Under the pieces are notes generated by a model. The model saw only the letters and a list, made by a program, of their open reading frames with translations. It searched no databases and was not told the origin of the DNA. This document shows, in pieces, positions 11,400 through 21,141 of a stretch of DNA of 64,000 nucleotides. The stretch lies in NCBI RefSeq assembly GCF_958298935.1, contig NC_084933.1, forward strand, positions 6,865,001 through 6,929,000. The letters are read 5' to 3'. A program made the position numbers and the translations under genes. The stretch is from Phragmites australis (lineage: Eukaryota; Streptophyta; Magnoliopsida; Poales; Poaceae). Numbering within the stretch: position 1 is the stretch's first letter; every line of letters starts with the position of its first letter.

Positions 11400-13035
11400 C
11401 TTTTCTGGCCGTTGCGTAGTTCCTGCCAAAAAAGAAAAGAAGAAATGGAGGAAGAATTGTTGACATGCACGAGCTCATATTATAGAACTTTGTAATGCTG
11501 TAGCAATAATCATTATAGATGATTACTTATAGTGTGCCGCAACAGTGATGCTCTTATCATCCTTCCCTTCTTGAATTAAAGTCATTCTCGACGGTAACTC
11601 ATCTCTAGGGATGAAAACGGAAATGAAAATTCCAGTTCAACCAGAGATCGTTTCCGTCTAAACTAAAAAATGATAGCTCATACCCATTTCCAATATTTTT
11701 CGACAATTTCCGACCTTATCATTTTCGATTCCGATTCCGAGAATAAAATATAAAATGGTTTGAGCAATTTCCGATCGTTTTCACTTTTCTACCGTTTCTG
11801 ACTATTTTTACCACTTTCTTTACCGGCTACCTAACATCTCACTCACCTTCTCACACCGTCTCTGCCTCTACCTTATACATAATCTTGTCATTAATGTTAG
11901 ATATATACTATTATATTAGTTGTATGTCGTTAAAACAGTTCTACTAACATCTGAATGTGTCCTCGTAGTGTAGTCAGTCGGGTCTTAGTGTGAATCATGA
12001 TATGGCGATTCTATACATCATGTGTGAATTTACATTTGTGTTAAACACTTGAATATAATTTATCATGCACGCCATTCTGAATTATCGATATCGGTACCAG
12101 CATATTCCTGTCCCGTAATATCGCTTCCAATTTTCTCGTAATACCGATACCGTATTCGTTTCTGGTAATATCGTTATCGCATTTGCTTCCGAGAGAAAAT
12201 GGGAAGTGAAAGTGGTTGAGGCCTTTACCGATCGTTTCCGAACCGTTTTCATCCCTACGGTCATCTCCTTCTCCTACATATGGCTTTAAATATGTAACAT
12301 TAAATATGGGACTAGCCCCAAAATCTCCAGGCAACTTAATTTTTTATGTATTATCATTAATCTTCTCAATAACTTTAAAAGGACTATCAGCTCTAAACAT
12401 CAATTTAGATTTTCTCAAATCAGAGAATCTATCATTTATTTAGATTTTCTCAAATAAAAGAATCTATCATTTCTCAAATGCAACCTAACAAGATCACCAA
12501 GTTGAAAACTAACATGTTTTCTTCCCTCATCAGTAAGCTTATACTTAACATTCATGTACTCTGTATTCTCCTTAATTTATCTTGCTTAGCATAAGAGAAT
12601 CTCATGCATTTTTAAGATTAATTCAGTACATTGCTTTGCATCATAATTTATCTTCTCAGAAGATAGAATAGGTAATAATTAATTGGAGCATGAGGTACAA
12701 AACTATAAACGATCTAAAAAAAGTACATCTTTGTAGTAGAATGCAGTGAACAATTATAAGCAAACCCAATATAAGGTAAATATTCTTCCCATATTTTCAA
12801 ATTCTTTTTAACACAACCCTAAGCATTGTAGATTATGTTCTATTAACAATTTCAGTTTATCTATCAGTTTTAGGATGATAAGTAGTACAAAATAACAGCT
12901 TAGTCCCCAATTTTGGTCATATGGTTCTTCAAAAGGACTAAGAAATTTACTATCACAATCTGAAACTATAGTATTAGGCATACCATGCAAGCAAAAATTT
13001 CACAAAAGAATAAATCAGCAATGTTTACAGCATCA
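11400..13035 (-). pseudogene. Ty3/gypsy polyprotein remnant A (integrase to C terminus)
   Basis: Minus-strand pieces of a gypsy polyprotein. 12800-13035 shows integrase core words (ADLFFCEIF, GMPNTIVSDCDSKF, then a decayed LIDKLKLLIEHNL). 12290-12560 shows the C-terminal region with LPGDFGASPIFNVTYLKPY. 11460-11600 shows DELPSR-like and a decayed ITRARARQ-like tail. A hAT MITE interrupts the C-terminal part. Gag, protease and reverse transcriptase are missing: integrase begins almost directly next to the primer-binding site at 13039, so the element has a large internal deletion. Confidence 0.7.
11606..12257. mobile_element. hAT-type MITE nested in gypsy remnant A
   Basis: Terminal inverted repeats TAGGGATGAAAACGG at the left and CCGTTTTCATCCCTA at the right, 652 bp, interior full of CGGTA/TACCG and TTTCCG words. 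The gypsy C-terminal reading stops at one end and resumes at the other. Flanks carry CTCATCTC on the left and GTCATCTC two bases beyond the right end, a near-match to an 8-bp target duplication. Confidence 0.7.
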
Positions 13036-13038
13036 TTA

Positions 13039-13049
13039 CTCTGATACCA
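13039..13049 (-). other. LTR retrotransposon primer-binding site (initiator Met tRNA)
   Basis: On the minus strand TGGTATCAGAG, the standard plant primer-binding site complementary to the 3' end of initiator methionine tRNA. It lies two bases inside the LTR end at 13052, fixing the element's orientation as minus. Confidence 0.8.
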
Positions 13050-13051
13050 CT

Positions 13052-13764
13052 TGATATGCACTTGATAGGTGGATGGGTGTCCTGATCTTTTCAATGAGAA
13101 ACACAAGTTGGTTTGGTGGATACGATTTTGATGATGTGGCTACACTTGTACGATGACATAGTGCTTTGGCAATCGCTAAACCAACTCCTGCAGGCTACTA
13201 ATTTGGTCGTAGACACGATCAACCTGAACACGAAGTTCTTATTCCTACAAGCAACTGAAGAACAAGCAAGAATAATTGAAGAAGATCTGAAATTGCAAAT
13301 ATAGATGAAAAATGATATATTGATATGGTGAAGTTCAGCAAAAGTAGTCAACTAGGTGGTCGCAAGATACAACTATAAACAATGTTGTTTGGCCCTAGCG
13401 AAACTATGCTTCAACAAAACTCAACTATTCTAGTCACACTTGGTCTCTATTTATAGGCATGTAAGGCTCCTAGACGCTACAACATAAACTAAGAAAACTA
13501 AATCCGACTCTAGCTCTATCTGTTACAATGTTAACTCATTTTGAGGTTTTTGAGTCGCTCACGAGGAATCTATTGATGGGGTTGGATCTGTTGGAAAGAT
13601 CACAATGTAATCTTTCCAACATGTGGCTAAATAATTTCATTGGACTCCATATTATAGAGATATGAATCTTTTGTTGCATGACTGTTTGTTAAATCCAAAA
13701 CGAATTTGGAGTCCGAGTAGTAATTACCTTGGAACCTGACTAGCTTGTTCCTACTCGGGATCCA
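13052..13764 (-). repeat. Ty3/gypsy LTR shared by two element bodies
   Basis: Read on the minus strand it runs from TGGATCCCGAGTAGG to GTGCATATCA, with a TATA box (CCTATAAATAGAG, about 13445-13457). On its downstream side is a Met-tRNA primer-binding site. On its upstream side is a purine-rich tract (minus CAATGGGGAGGT, 13765-13776) followed by the end of a gypsy polyprotein. The right border is the less certain one. Confidence 0.65.
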
Positions 13765-13796
13765 ACCTCCCCATTGTAGGAGAACAAGTAGAAATT

Positions 13797-14077
13797 AGTC
13801 TTGAAGTCTGATAAGCTCCCAACAATCCCCGATAAGGGTTCGACTTGAGATGTCTTCTCCCATATTTCTGAGTAACAAGACATCATAAGAATTATTTAGT
13901 ATCATCCTATTATCATAAGTATGGGTATGAACACAGAGAATGAGCTCACCTCATGATTTAATTGACGTGCACGAGCTCGTGTTATAGGACCTTGTAATGG
14001 TGCAGCAATAACCGATTATGGATGATTACTTGTAGTGCACATATCTGCAATAGTGATATCCTCATCACAATACTTGT
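13797..14077 (-). pseudogene. Ty3/gypsy polyprotein C-terminal fragment D
   Basis: Minus-strand reading shows the tail of a gypsy polyprotein: PLQGPITRARARQLNHEV followed by DVLLLRNMGED and a stop near 13797. It matches, less decayed, the tail of remnant A at 11460-11560. The fragment is cut at 14077 by the LTR of Tat element C, and I do not find its continuation on the far side of that element. Confidence 0.65.
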
Positions 14078-14672
14078 TGATGATTAGTAAACCGACAATG
14101 CTAATACTTGTATTAAAACAGGGATCTGGCTATCAATTATGAATCATAGAAAAGAACACAAGATTTAGATAGGTTCGGACATCCAAGAAGATAATAACCT
14201 TATGCTCTATATTTAACTTTCGGCTGGATTATCTTAAGAAAACAGGATTACCATGGATGGTGTCTAAATCTCCTAAGATTACTCAGTGAGTTCTCGATGT
14301 TCCTAGAACATGGCTTTCTAGATCATAGATTTGATGTGAACAGGTAGGTGCTTGTTTGGCTTCCGATATTAGATGACTTGTTTTGAGAGATACCCTTCCC
14401 TGCCTTGTATAGTAAGGAGGTAGTCATGTCCTATTCGGAGTCTTGAGCATATTCCACTTGGATTGTATCTTTCTGGATATCCGAGTGATTTCTTCCTAAT
14501 TTGGAAAATCCTTCCATGTAAAGTTCGATACATTACTTGGGCACAAAAACGTGCCTTACCTATCATGGCGACTTTAGAACCATACTGTATAGTGTGTATG
14601 ATGGGGATTCCATCCTTAGAATATACCATATTTCTAGTAATATATTAATTATTAATTATTTATTCCTCATCA
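14078..14672 (-). repeat. Tat-lineage gypsy element C, 3' LTR
   Basis: 595 bp beginning TGATGATTAGTAAACC on the plus strand and ending CCTCATCA, so the ends are TGATGA/TCATCA. It is followed by GCTAGCCCCTAAATTC, whose minus strand is a polypurine-like tract, so internal sequence lies to the right and this is the 3' LTR of a minus-strand element. The first 200 bases match the LTR starting at 37811 (GATTAGTAAACCGACAA and following), which is the proposed 5' LTR of the same element. Confidence 0.7.
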
Positions 14673-15080
14673 GCTAGCCCCTAAATTCTACTCAGATGAG
14701 TGGGTTAAGGTAATCAGGAACCAATTGTGGGAATTTTAATCTAGTCGGGAATAGCTCTTGACTGGTAATTTTTCCTAGTTGGAAATCTTTCTAGTCGAGT
14801 GCTTCCTCCAACGTAAAAGATCTTGCAGGTAGGAGATACCCTAATCAGGGATTTTTACCGAGTATCAAGCTTGAATGCCCGTTTCGGTGGATTCCCTACC
14901 ATCCGGTCACATTGCATTTACTTTGCACAATTTCTTAGGAGAGTTGAACCATCATGATGCTTCAGAGAAAATATGTTTGACGCTTGGAAAAAGGTGACCT
15001 TGGAAACTGAGGCGACGGACGGAGCCTAACCAATGGGAGTTAACACCACTGGTAATGGAACATTGTGCCTCAATCTTCCT

Positions 15081-15090
15081 CTATAAATAG
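15081..15090 (+). promoter_or_regulatory. TATA box antisense to element C
   Basis: CTATAAATAG on the plus strand, 111 bp before the ATG of the antisense accessory frame at 15192. The host element is minus-strand, so this would drive transcription against it. Confidence 0.45.
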
Positions 15091-15191
15091 ACGGAGCGTC
15101 CATGTTTGAAGTCATGTCCTCAAAGCCTCCATTAGTTTCCACATGTTTCAAGATAGTCTCCACCACTTAGGTTCTAGCAGCCATAGCCACA

Positions 15192-15752
15192 ATGGCAAGT
15201 ACTCCTCCATCACCAAGTCCTTCACAAGGCTCTTCACCTTTTATCACAGTTGCCCCTTGCGGCGATCCCACTGGTGATTGGGATCTCATCCTCTAAGCAT
15301 GGGATTAAAGTGGAGTGAAGATGGAAGATACCGCCAATGATGAAGCCATCATCGGTGCACTGCAAGAGGAGTTTGTGTTGAGGTCGATAGTGACCTCAAC
15401 ACCGACGAAGACATCGAGGAGACCTTCCAATAATAGGGATAAGATGAAGTTCAAAGTGAGATGCACAAAGTAGAGCAAGGGGATGATCGAGTCACGTGTC
15501 GTTGCATAGAGCTAGAAGTGGTCGAGCAAGAAGAAGATGAAGCTCAAGAAAGAGCGTTTGGCGGCAAGCCCTCTGACTCCGCTTCCTCTTCCTCCTCCTA
15601 TGACAGCAGCGCTGCTGCCAGGAAAAGGTGAGAAGAAGAAAGGGCGTAGGCAGATTTTGACAACAAGAATTGCGTTGCACACTTTATTTCCACTGACTCC
15701 GACAACGACGACCATGGTACAAGAGGTCATTAGGCCATCAGTCATGAAGTAA
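15192..15752 (+). pseudogene. Antisense accessory ORF of Tat element C, decayed
   Basis: A plus-strand frame starts MASTPPSPSPSQGSSPFITV and reaches a stop near 15296. A second frame at 15537-15752 is lysine-rich then proline/threonine-rich and ends PSVMK. Between them the sequence keeps a coding look (runs of GAxGAx codons, Glu/Asp-rich) but carries several stops. Position (between LTR and pol, antisense to the element) matches the extra ORF found in Tat-lineage elements and the better preserved copy at 60258. Function unknown. Confidence 0.5.
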
Positions 15753-17632
15753 GTCTTGGTGGCAGGAACCGGAAGTGTAGATTAGTATAGTCTAGTATAT
15801 AGATATTAGGACATGTGGAATCTTGTTTAAGCTTTTCGGTCTTTTCTGGTATCCTGTAATCTTTTAAGTAAATCATTGAGAAGGCTTTAAACGAATAACT
15901 CTTGACTTATTTTGAAGAAGTCCGTTTATCGAGTTCATCTTGAGTTCTTTTTCAGACTATGTCATAATTTGTATCCTTGACTGAATGGAAAGTCTTCTTA
16001 ATCGAAACTAACTCAAGACTCAAAGATATATTGCCTAATAGGGAAATCTCTCCGATTAGGTAGAATCTCTCTCGGGTATAAAATCACTTATGACAAAAAA
16101 ATCACTCTGCCTAGTCGAGACAAAAAATAACGATAATAGGGAAAAAGATTGTCAGCGAAAGCATATATATTAGGCCAGAGGGCTTCATGTTCATGTTGTT
16201 GTCGACATAGTTGTCAGCGAGAAAAAAAAAATCATTCTGCCTAGGCCAGAGTGCTTCATTCTGCACTAAACATTATTAGAACTATTACTATTTAATCCTA
16301 ATATTTATAATTATTTTTTATTGAAAAAACATATATTGCATCAGCCTAGGGATATATGACGTTAGCAGATGAAATACATAAAATGGAAAAGATTGCTGAC
16401 ATGGCAGGATGATTAGGCCTTGACTGGGCAAACACATATGCGTCTATGCCGAGGTGGCAACACATGGCTCTGATGTGGGTAGTGACAAGGCTCTGCTGAC
16501 TAGGATTACACGTGTTGTGATGAGGTATCCAGATGACGAGACAGCTGACTAGACAGAGCTTAATTAAATCTAATCCGTTAATCGGGCTTCGGACGGCTTG
16601 GATTTAAAGGTGAGAAGGGTATATTGGATCTAATATGGACCGTTCAAGACAGTTCGGGTGGATGGGGCCTCACTTGCTCGTCCTCCAGCGACGGGCGGCG
16701 ACTGTGTCCTCTTCCTGCGGTGACGCGCGGCTGGAAATCATCTGTCTCGGTGCTGCGGAGGAAGATCCTCTTCGATGACCGACGGAATACAGCCTAGGGA
16801 CTTCGGCGAACACGTGTGAGGCCAGAATGGATGTCACAGAGCTTCACCGACTGCTGGCGATGGCGAAGGGCGGCAGAGTGGTACATCGATGTCGAAGAGG
16901 CATTTCTGATGGCCAATCGAAGATGAGGAGGAGGGATAAAGCTTTGGGATGTGTCAGGTGTCTCGATGGGCGCATATATATATATCCCCGGACGAGGTAG
17001 AGTCCAAATTCTACTTGGCTAGGGTTTCGAGAAGCCGGCGATCGTATCTCAATCGAACTCCCGCTTGAACTCATCTCAGGTGAAGATAGGACACTAAATG
17101 GTAAGGAGATCCCCTTCTATCCGGCTCGCAGGCTTCTAGACACTCTCCTTCTCGTAATCAAGTCGGATTTGCGCGCGGAAGATTCTGGCCAGCGGGTTTT
17201 TGGATGGAGAACAGTTGCGGTACGTGAGGAGGAAGACAGCGTTGTACGCGGGTGGCTTCGGCGAACTAGGCCGCAGTGGTGCTTTTGGTCCAATCGCTCG
17301 TGTGTATGAGAGATTGAGAGAGATTGGGCCAGCTGATTCGGTTGGCAACAACCCAAAAAGAGAGAAGAAACGAGAGAGAGGGGGGAGCAGGCTAGGCCAG
17401 AAAAGAGAGAGGAGGGAAAATTGGACAGAAGAATAGAATTTCGGCCCGTGGCCTCATGGGTTTTTTGTTTTTCTTTTCTCTTCCTATTTCATGTGTTTCT
17501 TATATACACATATATGTATATGTATACTACATTTATATTATCTAATAAATGCTATAGCCAAGCATTATATATATATATATATCAAACATTTGTAAACAAA
17601 GATAAAACCTTTTGTATTTGCAGATATATATA
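15753..17632. other. Element C downstream region and unassigned insertion
   Basis: 15753-16260 is AT-rich Tat-type untranslated sequence. From about 16330 a different sequence begins, with spaced words such as GCTGACATGGCA and GAGGTGGCAACACATGGC, then a GC-rich part (16600-17450) with open but unconvincing frames on both strands. It may be an LTR or leader of an unrelated retroelement. TA microsatellites lie at 17560-17583 and 17622-17634. No gene supported. Confidence 0.35.
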
Positions 17633-18300
17633 TAGGGATGGTAATTTATCCCGATTACCTATTTACCCATGGGTAAATACACAAATAGGATAGCGTATGG
17701 ATAGTATTTGGTACCTATAGATACGTTTATAGGTAAAAAATACTACTCGATAGGTAAACGGGTAAGATATACCTATACCCATTAAACCTATTTACCCGTG
17801 AAACAAGTATGACAGGTGGGCTAACTCAATCCTCCACTGCACATTGAGCTGAGCTGAATTAAATGTGGCATAGGAGATGGATGTAGGATGATAAAAATGG
17901 TTTATCAGGCAGCAGTTCAGCACACACTTTGACTGTACTTGTGAATCTTTTTGCATGCAATTTATAAGGTGTTTCTAAAGTAAATGGTGAATTGAGATCA
18001 AATCATGAGTCCTAATTGCATGCATCAGTGGTTTTTTTATTTAATCGGAGAAGCAAACGGGGCATTGTTAATTTGTCTTTCATGAATTGAGAAAAAATTT
18101 CTTTAAAGATTGTCAGACTAGTATGATTCACTAACGGGTAAACGAGTATACCTATGGGTGACAGTTACCTTTGGGTAATAGATTTAGGAGTTGCTCTTCG
18201 CCCACAGGCTTTGGCAGGTATACCCACATGCGGATAAAAAAACTAATAGGTACGAGTATAGACGAGCACTACCCACCTGTGGTACCCAATTGCCATTCAT
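17633..18300. mobile_element. hAT-type MITE
   Basis: Left end TAGGGATGGTAATTTATCCCG and right end GGTACCCAATTGCCATTCAT are imperfect inverted repeats, with many internal GGGTA/TACCC words pointing inward. Noncoding. Insertion into TA-rich DNA hides the target duplication. Confidence 0.6.
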
Positions 18301-19298
18301 ATATGTGTATGTATGTATATGCATATATTTAGGTTTTACTTATTGTAATCATTTATTTTTCTTTTGTATAATAATAAATTTTCATTTATCTTGAAATTGA
18401 GCTGTTACAAGAAGCTTTGCCACCTCCTACCTACTCTTCGTTATCAAAACATCAAGCAGATGGACACGACTCTCGAGTGTATGGCATCGGTGTTGGGTTG
18501 CATCCAGTGTCACTTCCTGGAAGTCGACCTCTGATTGATCAAGGACAGTTTTAATATCGGAGAGACCGCGGCCCGCGAAATGACCGAAGAGTGCCAACCG
18601 CAGGCTGCTGCATTTATAGAAGACATAGAATTCAAAGATGTAGCAACATTTAACTTACCTTATGTAATATGTCCTTTTCTCTGATTTGCGTTTTTTTCAG
18701 AATTCTCCCGAGTATTTTTCCTTAGAGTAGAGTTCATATACCGCGGACCTCGAGTAAACCTTCGAGATTCTTCCTTCCTGCATAAACTTAGGCTATAACA
18801 AATAGTTAAAGCAATAGGGTAATCACAATCTAGCTCCCGAATAAGTTCTGAAAAGATATTGGCTAAGGAAAAGACATTGAATAAATTCTGTCGGCATGAT
18901 ACTTTTCTTGAATAAACTCTATACGTTAGATCTTTGGAAAGGAAAAGTTCCAACATTTGTCCACGAGTACATGGATAAGGTTGTGCATCATTTTTCTGAG
19001 TGTTACAAACATCTTAGTTTGTGTTTACTCAGGTATTGCAGCTTAACCCGTCATCAAATACTAATAAACTTCTTGTAGAAATTCTCTTATCTGAAAACCG
19101 AACACAGTTTTTATCAAGAAAACTGAAAAATGCCACAAATGGGATAAAAGTGTCTCCATTTCCTAGCCTTGACTGTCTACTCGGGATGAAAAAACGAATA
19201 GGCAGGCAAACAAAAATAAAATCAGAATGGTGGTAGCCCCGACTGTACGTTTGGATAATAACTAACTGTGCAGTCATAGTCAAAATACATATAGCCCC
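18301..19298. other. Degenerate Tat-element sequence
   Basis: No gene. The right part (19220-19298) carries TAGCCCC words and AGTCATAGTCAAAATACA, closely resembling the tandem units at 29580-29725, so it is likely Tat LTR-edge or untranslated sequence. The left part is not recognised. Confidence 0.35.
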
Positions 19299-19800
19299 TG
19301 TCAACCATCGGTGAACCGCTGATATTACAAATTGGTAGAATAGATGGTAATACCTCGAGTAGACGATTCAAAGAAACACACATGAGTTTGTAGATAGATT
19401 CGGGTCTCCTTTAGGATAACAACTCTACGCTCTATTTATCTTGTATTGCTCTAAGACTGTTATAAGAGGATGCATGGCTAGCTTAGATAGATCTAATCTA
19501 GTCGAATATATTGTAGTATTATGTCATTTGTTGGCTCCTATAATGGCTTGTCCTCCGTAGTAACCCCAGGCTCCGTGTATAAGGGGTGACGTACGTCCTC
19601 TGGAGTATTCATTCATGTTCTTGGAGTTACATTTTCTTATTATAGGATACATTAGGTACCTACGGGTAGTTTCTATTTATCTAGGTATCTCCTTTCTAGA
19701 GATAGCAATATACACTGAAAATTACGGGAAACCCTTTGAGGTGCCTGGATATGGTAATCATCCAGTAGTCATCGTCAAGTCCCACACCAGTACGTGAAAC
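19299..19800 (-). repeat. Tat element B, probable 3' LTR (diverged)
   Basis: Starts TGTCAACCATCGGTGAACCGC, echoing the LTR at 29241 (TGTCGACGATTTATGAACCGC). Later blocks also align: CAGGCTCCGTGTATAAGG, TACGTCCT, GGTACCTA, and ATGGTAATCATCCAGTA. Divergence from the 29241 copy is strong and the right border is not clear. Confidence 0.45.
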
Positions 19801-20359
19801 AAGGTTTCAACGGGTCAAGTACTTGACCAGCAAAGATAAGCATTTTGTCCGACCGCGTCATCGAGTAACACTCGAGTTCCCGATTAGAATGATGCATCTA
19901 ACCAGGTTCTGTGGATCCTCGGATCATCTATTCGGGGTTCTGAATGCCTCCGGGTTCTTAAGCGAGTTCTTGAGAAAGTGTTACATCTGAGTAGATTTTC
20001 TGATCGGCCCAATCATCCCGTCCTTACAAAAGTACGGGGGAGATAAGACCCATCGCTGGCTAGGCTCGGAAGTTGAACCATCATAACGGAAGTTTTGCAT
20101 GGTGGTGAAGAGATTCTCTATTTCATAAAAGAGTTGCACAAGTACGTGAAACAATCGTTCTGTCTTCTCAACTGCCTTACACTTTGGAAAACACGGCGGG
20201 TAATGCTACACCGGTTGACTGCCTCTTTGTCTGTGCAAACCAGCTGAAAAGACACAACCTCGAGACCAAGCGATGCTTGGGCGTTTGTGATCCATTATGA
20301 AGCTACGCTCGGAATTAATGCTTGGAAGGCTAAGAGATACCGTCTACTAACCTGTTAGC

Positions 20360-20369
20360 CTATAAAAAG
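20360..20369 (+). promoter_or_regulatory. TATA box antisense to element B
   Basis: CTATAAAAAG on the plus strand, 53 bp before the ATG of the antisense frame at 20413, in the same relative place as those at 15081 and 60112. Confidence 0.45.
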
Positions 20370-20412
20370 CCCCAGGTGCTAATGCTCGGCTACAATAAAC
20401 CTGAGTTCGATC

Positions 20413-20434
20413 ATGGAGCCTCCTCCTTCGCCAG

Positions 20435-20488
<54 letters not shown>

Positions 20489-20668
20489 GAATATTCTCCG
20501 TCTTTCCCCGAGTACTCTCCCCTCACACCAGAGCCATCTCACATCAAATCTGGTTCAGTGGTGGAGGTCATTGACATCTCCTTCGACGAGGAGGCTGAAG
20601 AGGGAGCGATGGCCAGTGGCATCACCGTTAAAGACGGCAAGCCCTCAGCATCATTAGGGTCTTCCTAA
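20413..20668 (+). pseudogene. Antisense accessory ORF of Tat element B, N-terminal part
   Basis: Plus-strand frame MEPPPSPEYS, then a CT microsatellite, then PEYSPSFPEYSPLTPEP followed by an acidic segment (VVEVIDISFDEEAEEGAM) and a stop at 20666. The repeat PEYSP on both sides of the microsatellite shows that the CT run lies inside coding sequence. Its present length puts the two sides out of frame by one. The coding look continues beyond the stop (Glu-rich, 20680-20760). It is antisense to the surrounding element, like the copy at 60258. Function unknown. Confidence 0.5.
20439..20482. repeat. CT microsatellite
   Basis: Uninterrupted CT dinucleotides, 44 bases, inside the antisense accessory frame of element B. 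Confidence 0.9.
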
Positions 20669-21141
20669 GTCCAAGACGAAGTGGACAGGCACCTCTTGGA
20701 GGCAGAGATACGAGAAAAAGAGGCAATCGCTGAGATGGAGGAAGAGGAGGCGTCCGAATGTATCCGTTAAAGGTGGTGGCCGCTTCATCCCCTTTGTCCT
20801 TGGGCAATGCCGTCGAGGCTGGCCAAAGGGAGTAGCAAGGACCATGACATTTGCAAGTACGGGGAGGAACTCGGGCTTCTCCACCAGCCTCATTCTCATC
20901 GTCATCAAAGATGTCGATGGTTGAGGCAGCGACACCGACGAGTTTGATGAGGAGCTAGGGCCTCTTCGATGATGTCATCCTCTTCGTCGGTGTCGGTGAT
21001 GTTAGTGTTTAGGGCAGCAAGAGGAAGGAGAGACTTCCCTAATTGTGCTCGAGACTTCCCTAATTGTGCTCTTTCTTCCTCTTCCTGCGTGGCATCGAGT
21101 AGACCATGGGGTTTTTGTAAACCTTCTTTCTTTTAGCTTAT

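Noticed and set aside
13039..13049. Possible tRNA gene at the TGGTATCAGAG site
   Set aside because: Only the primer-binding complement is present, with no tRNA body; the same applies to 29220, 37789 and 47055.
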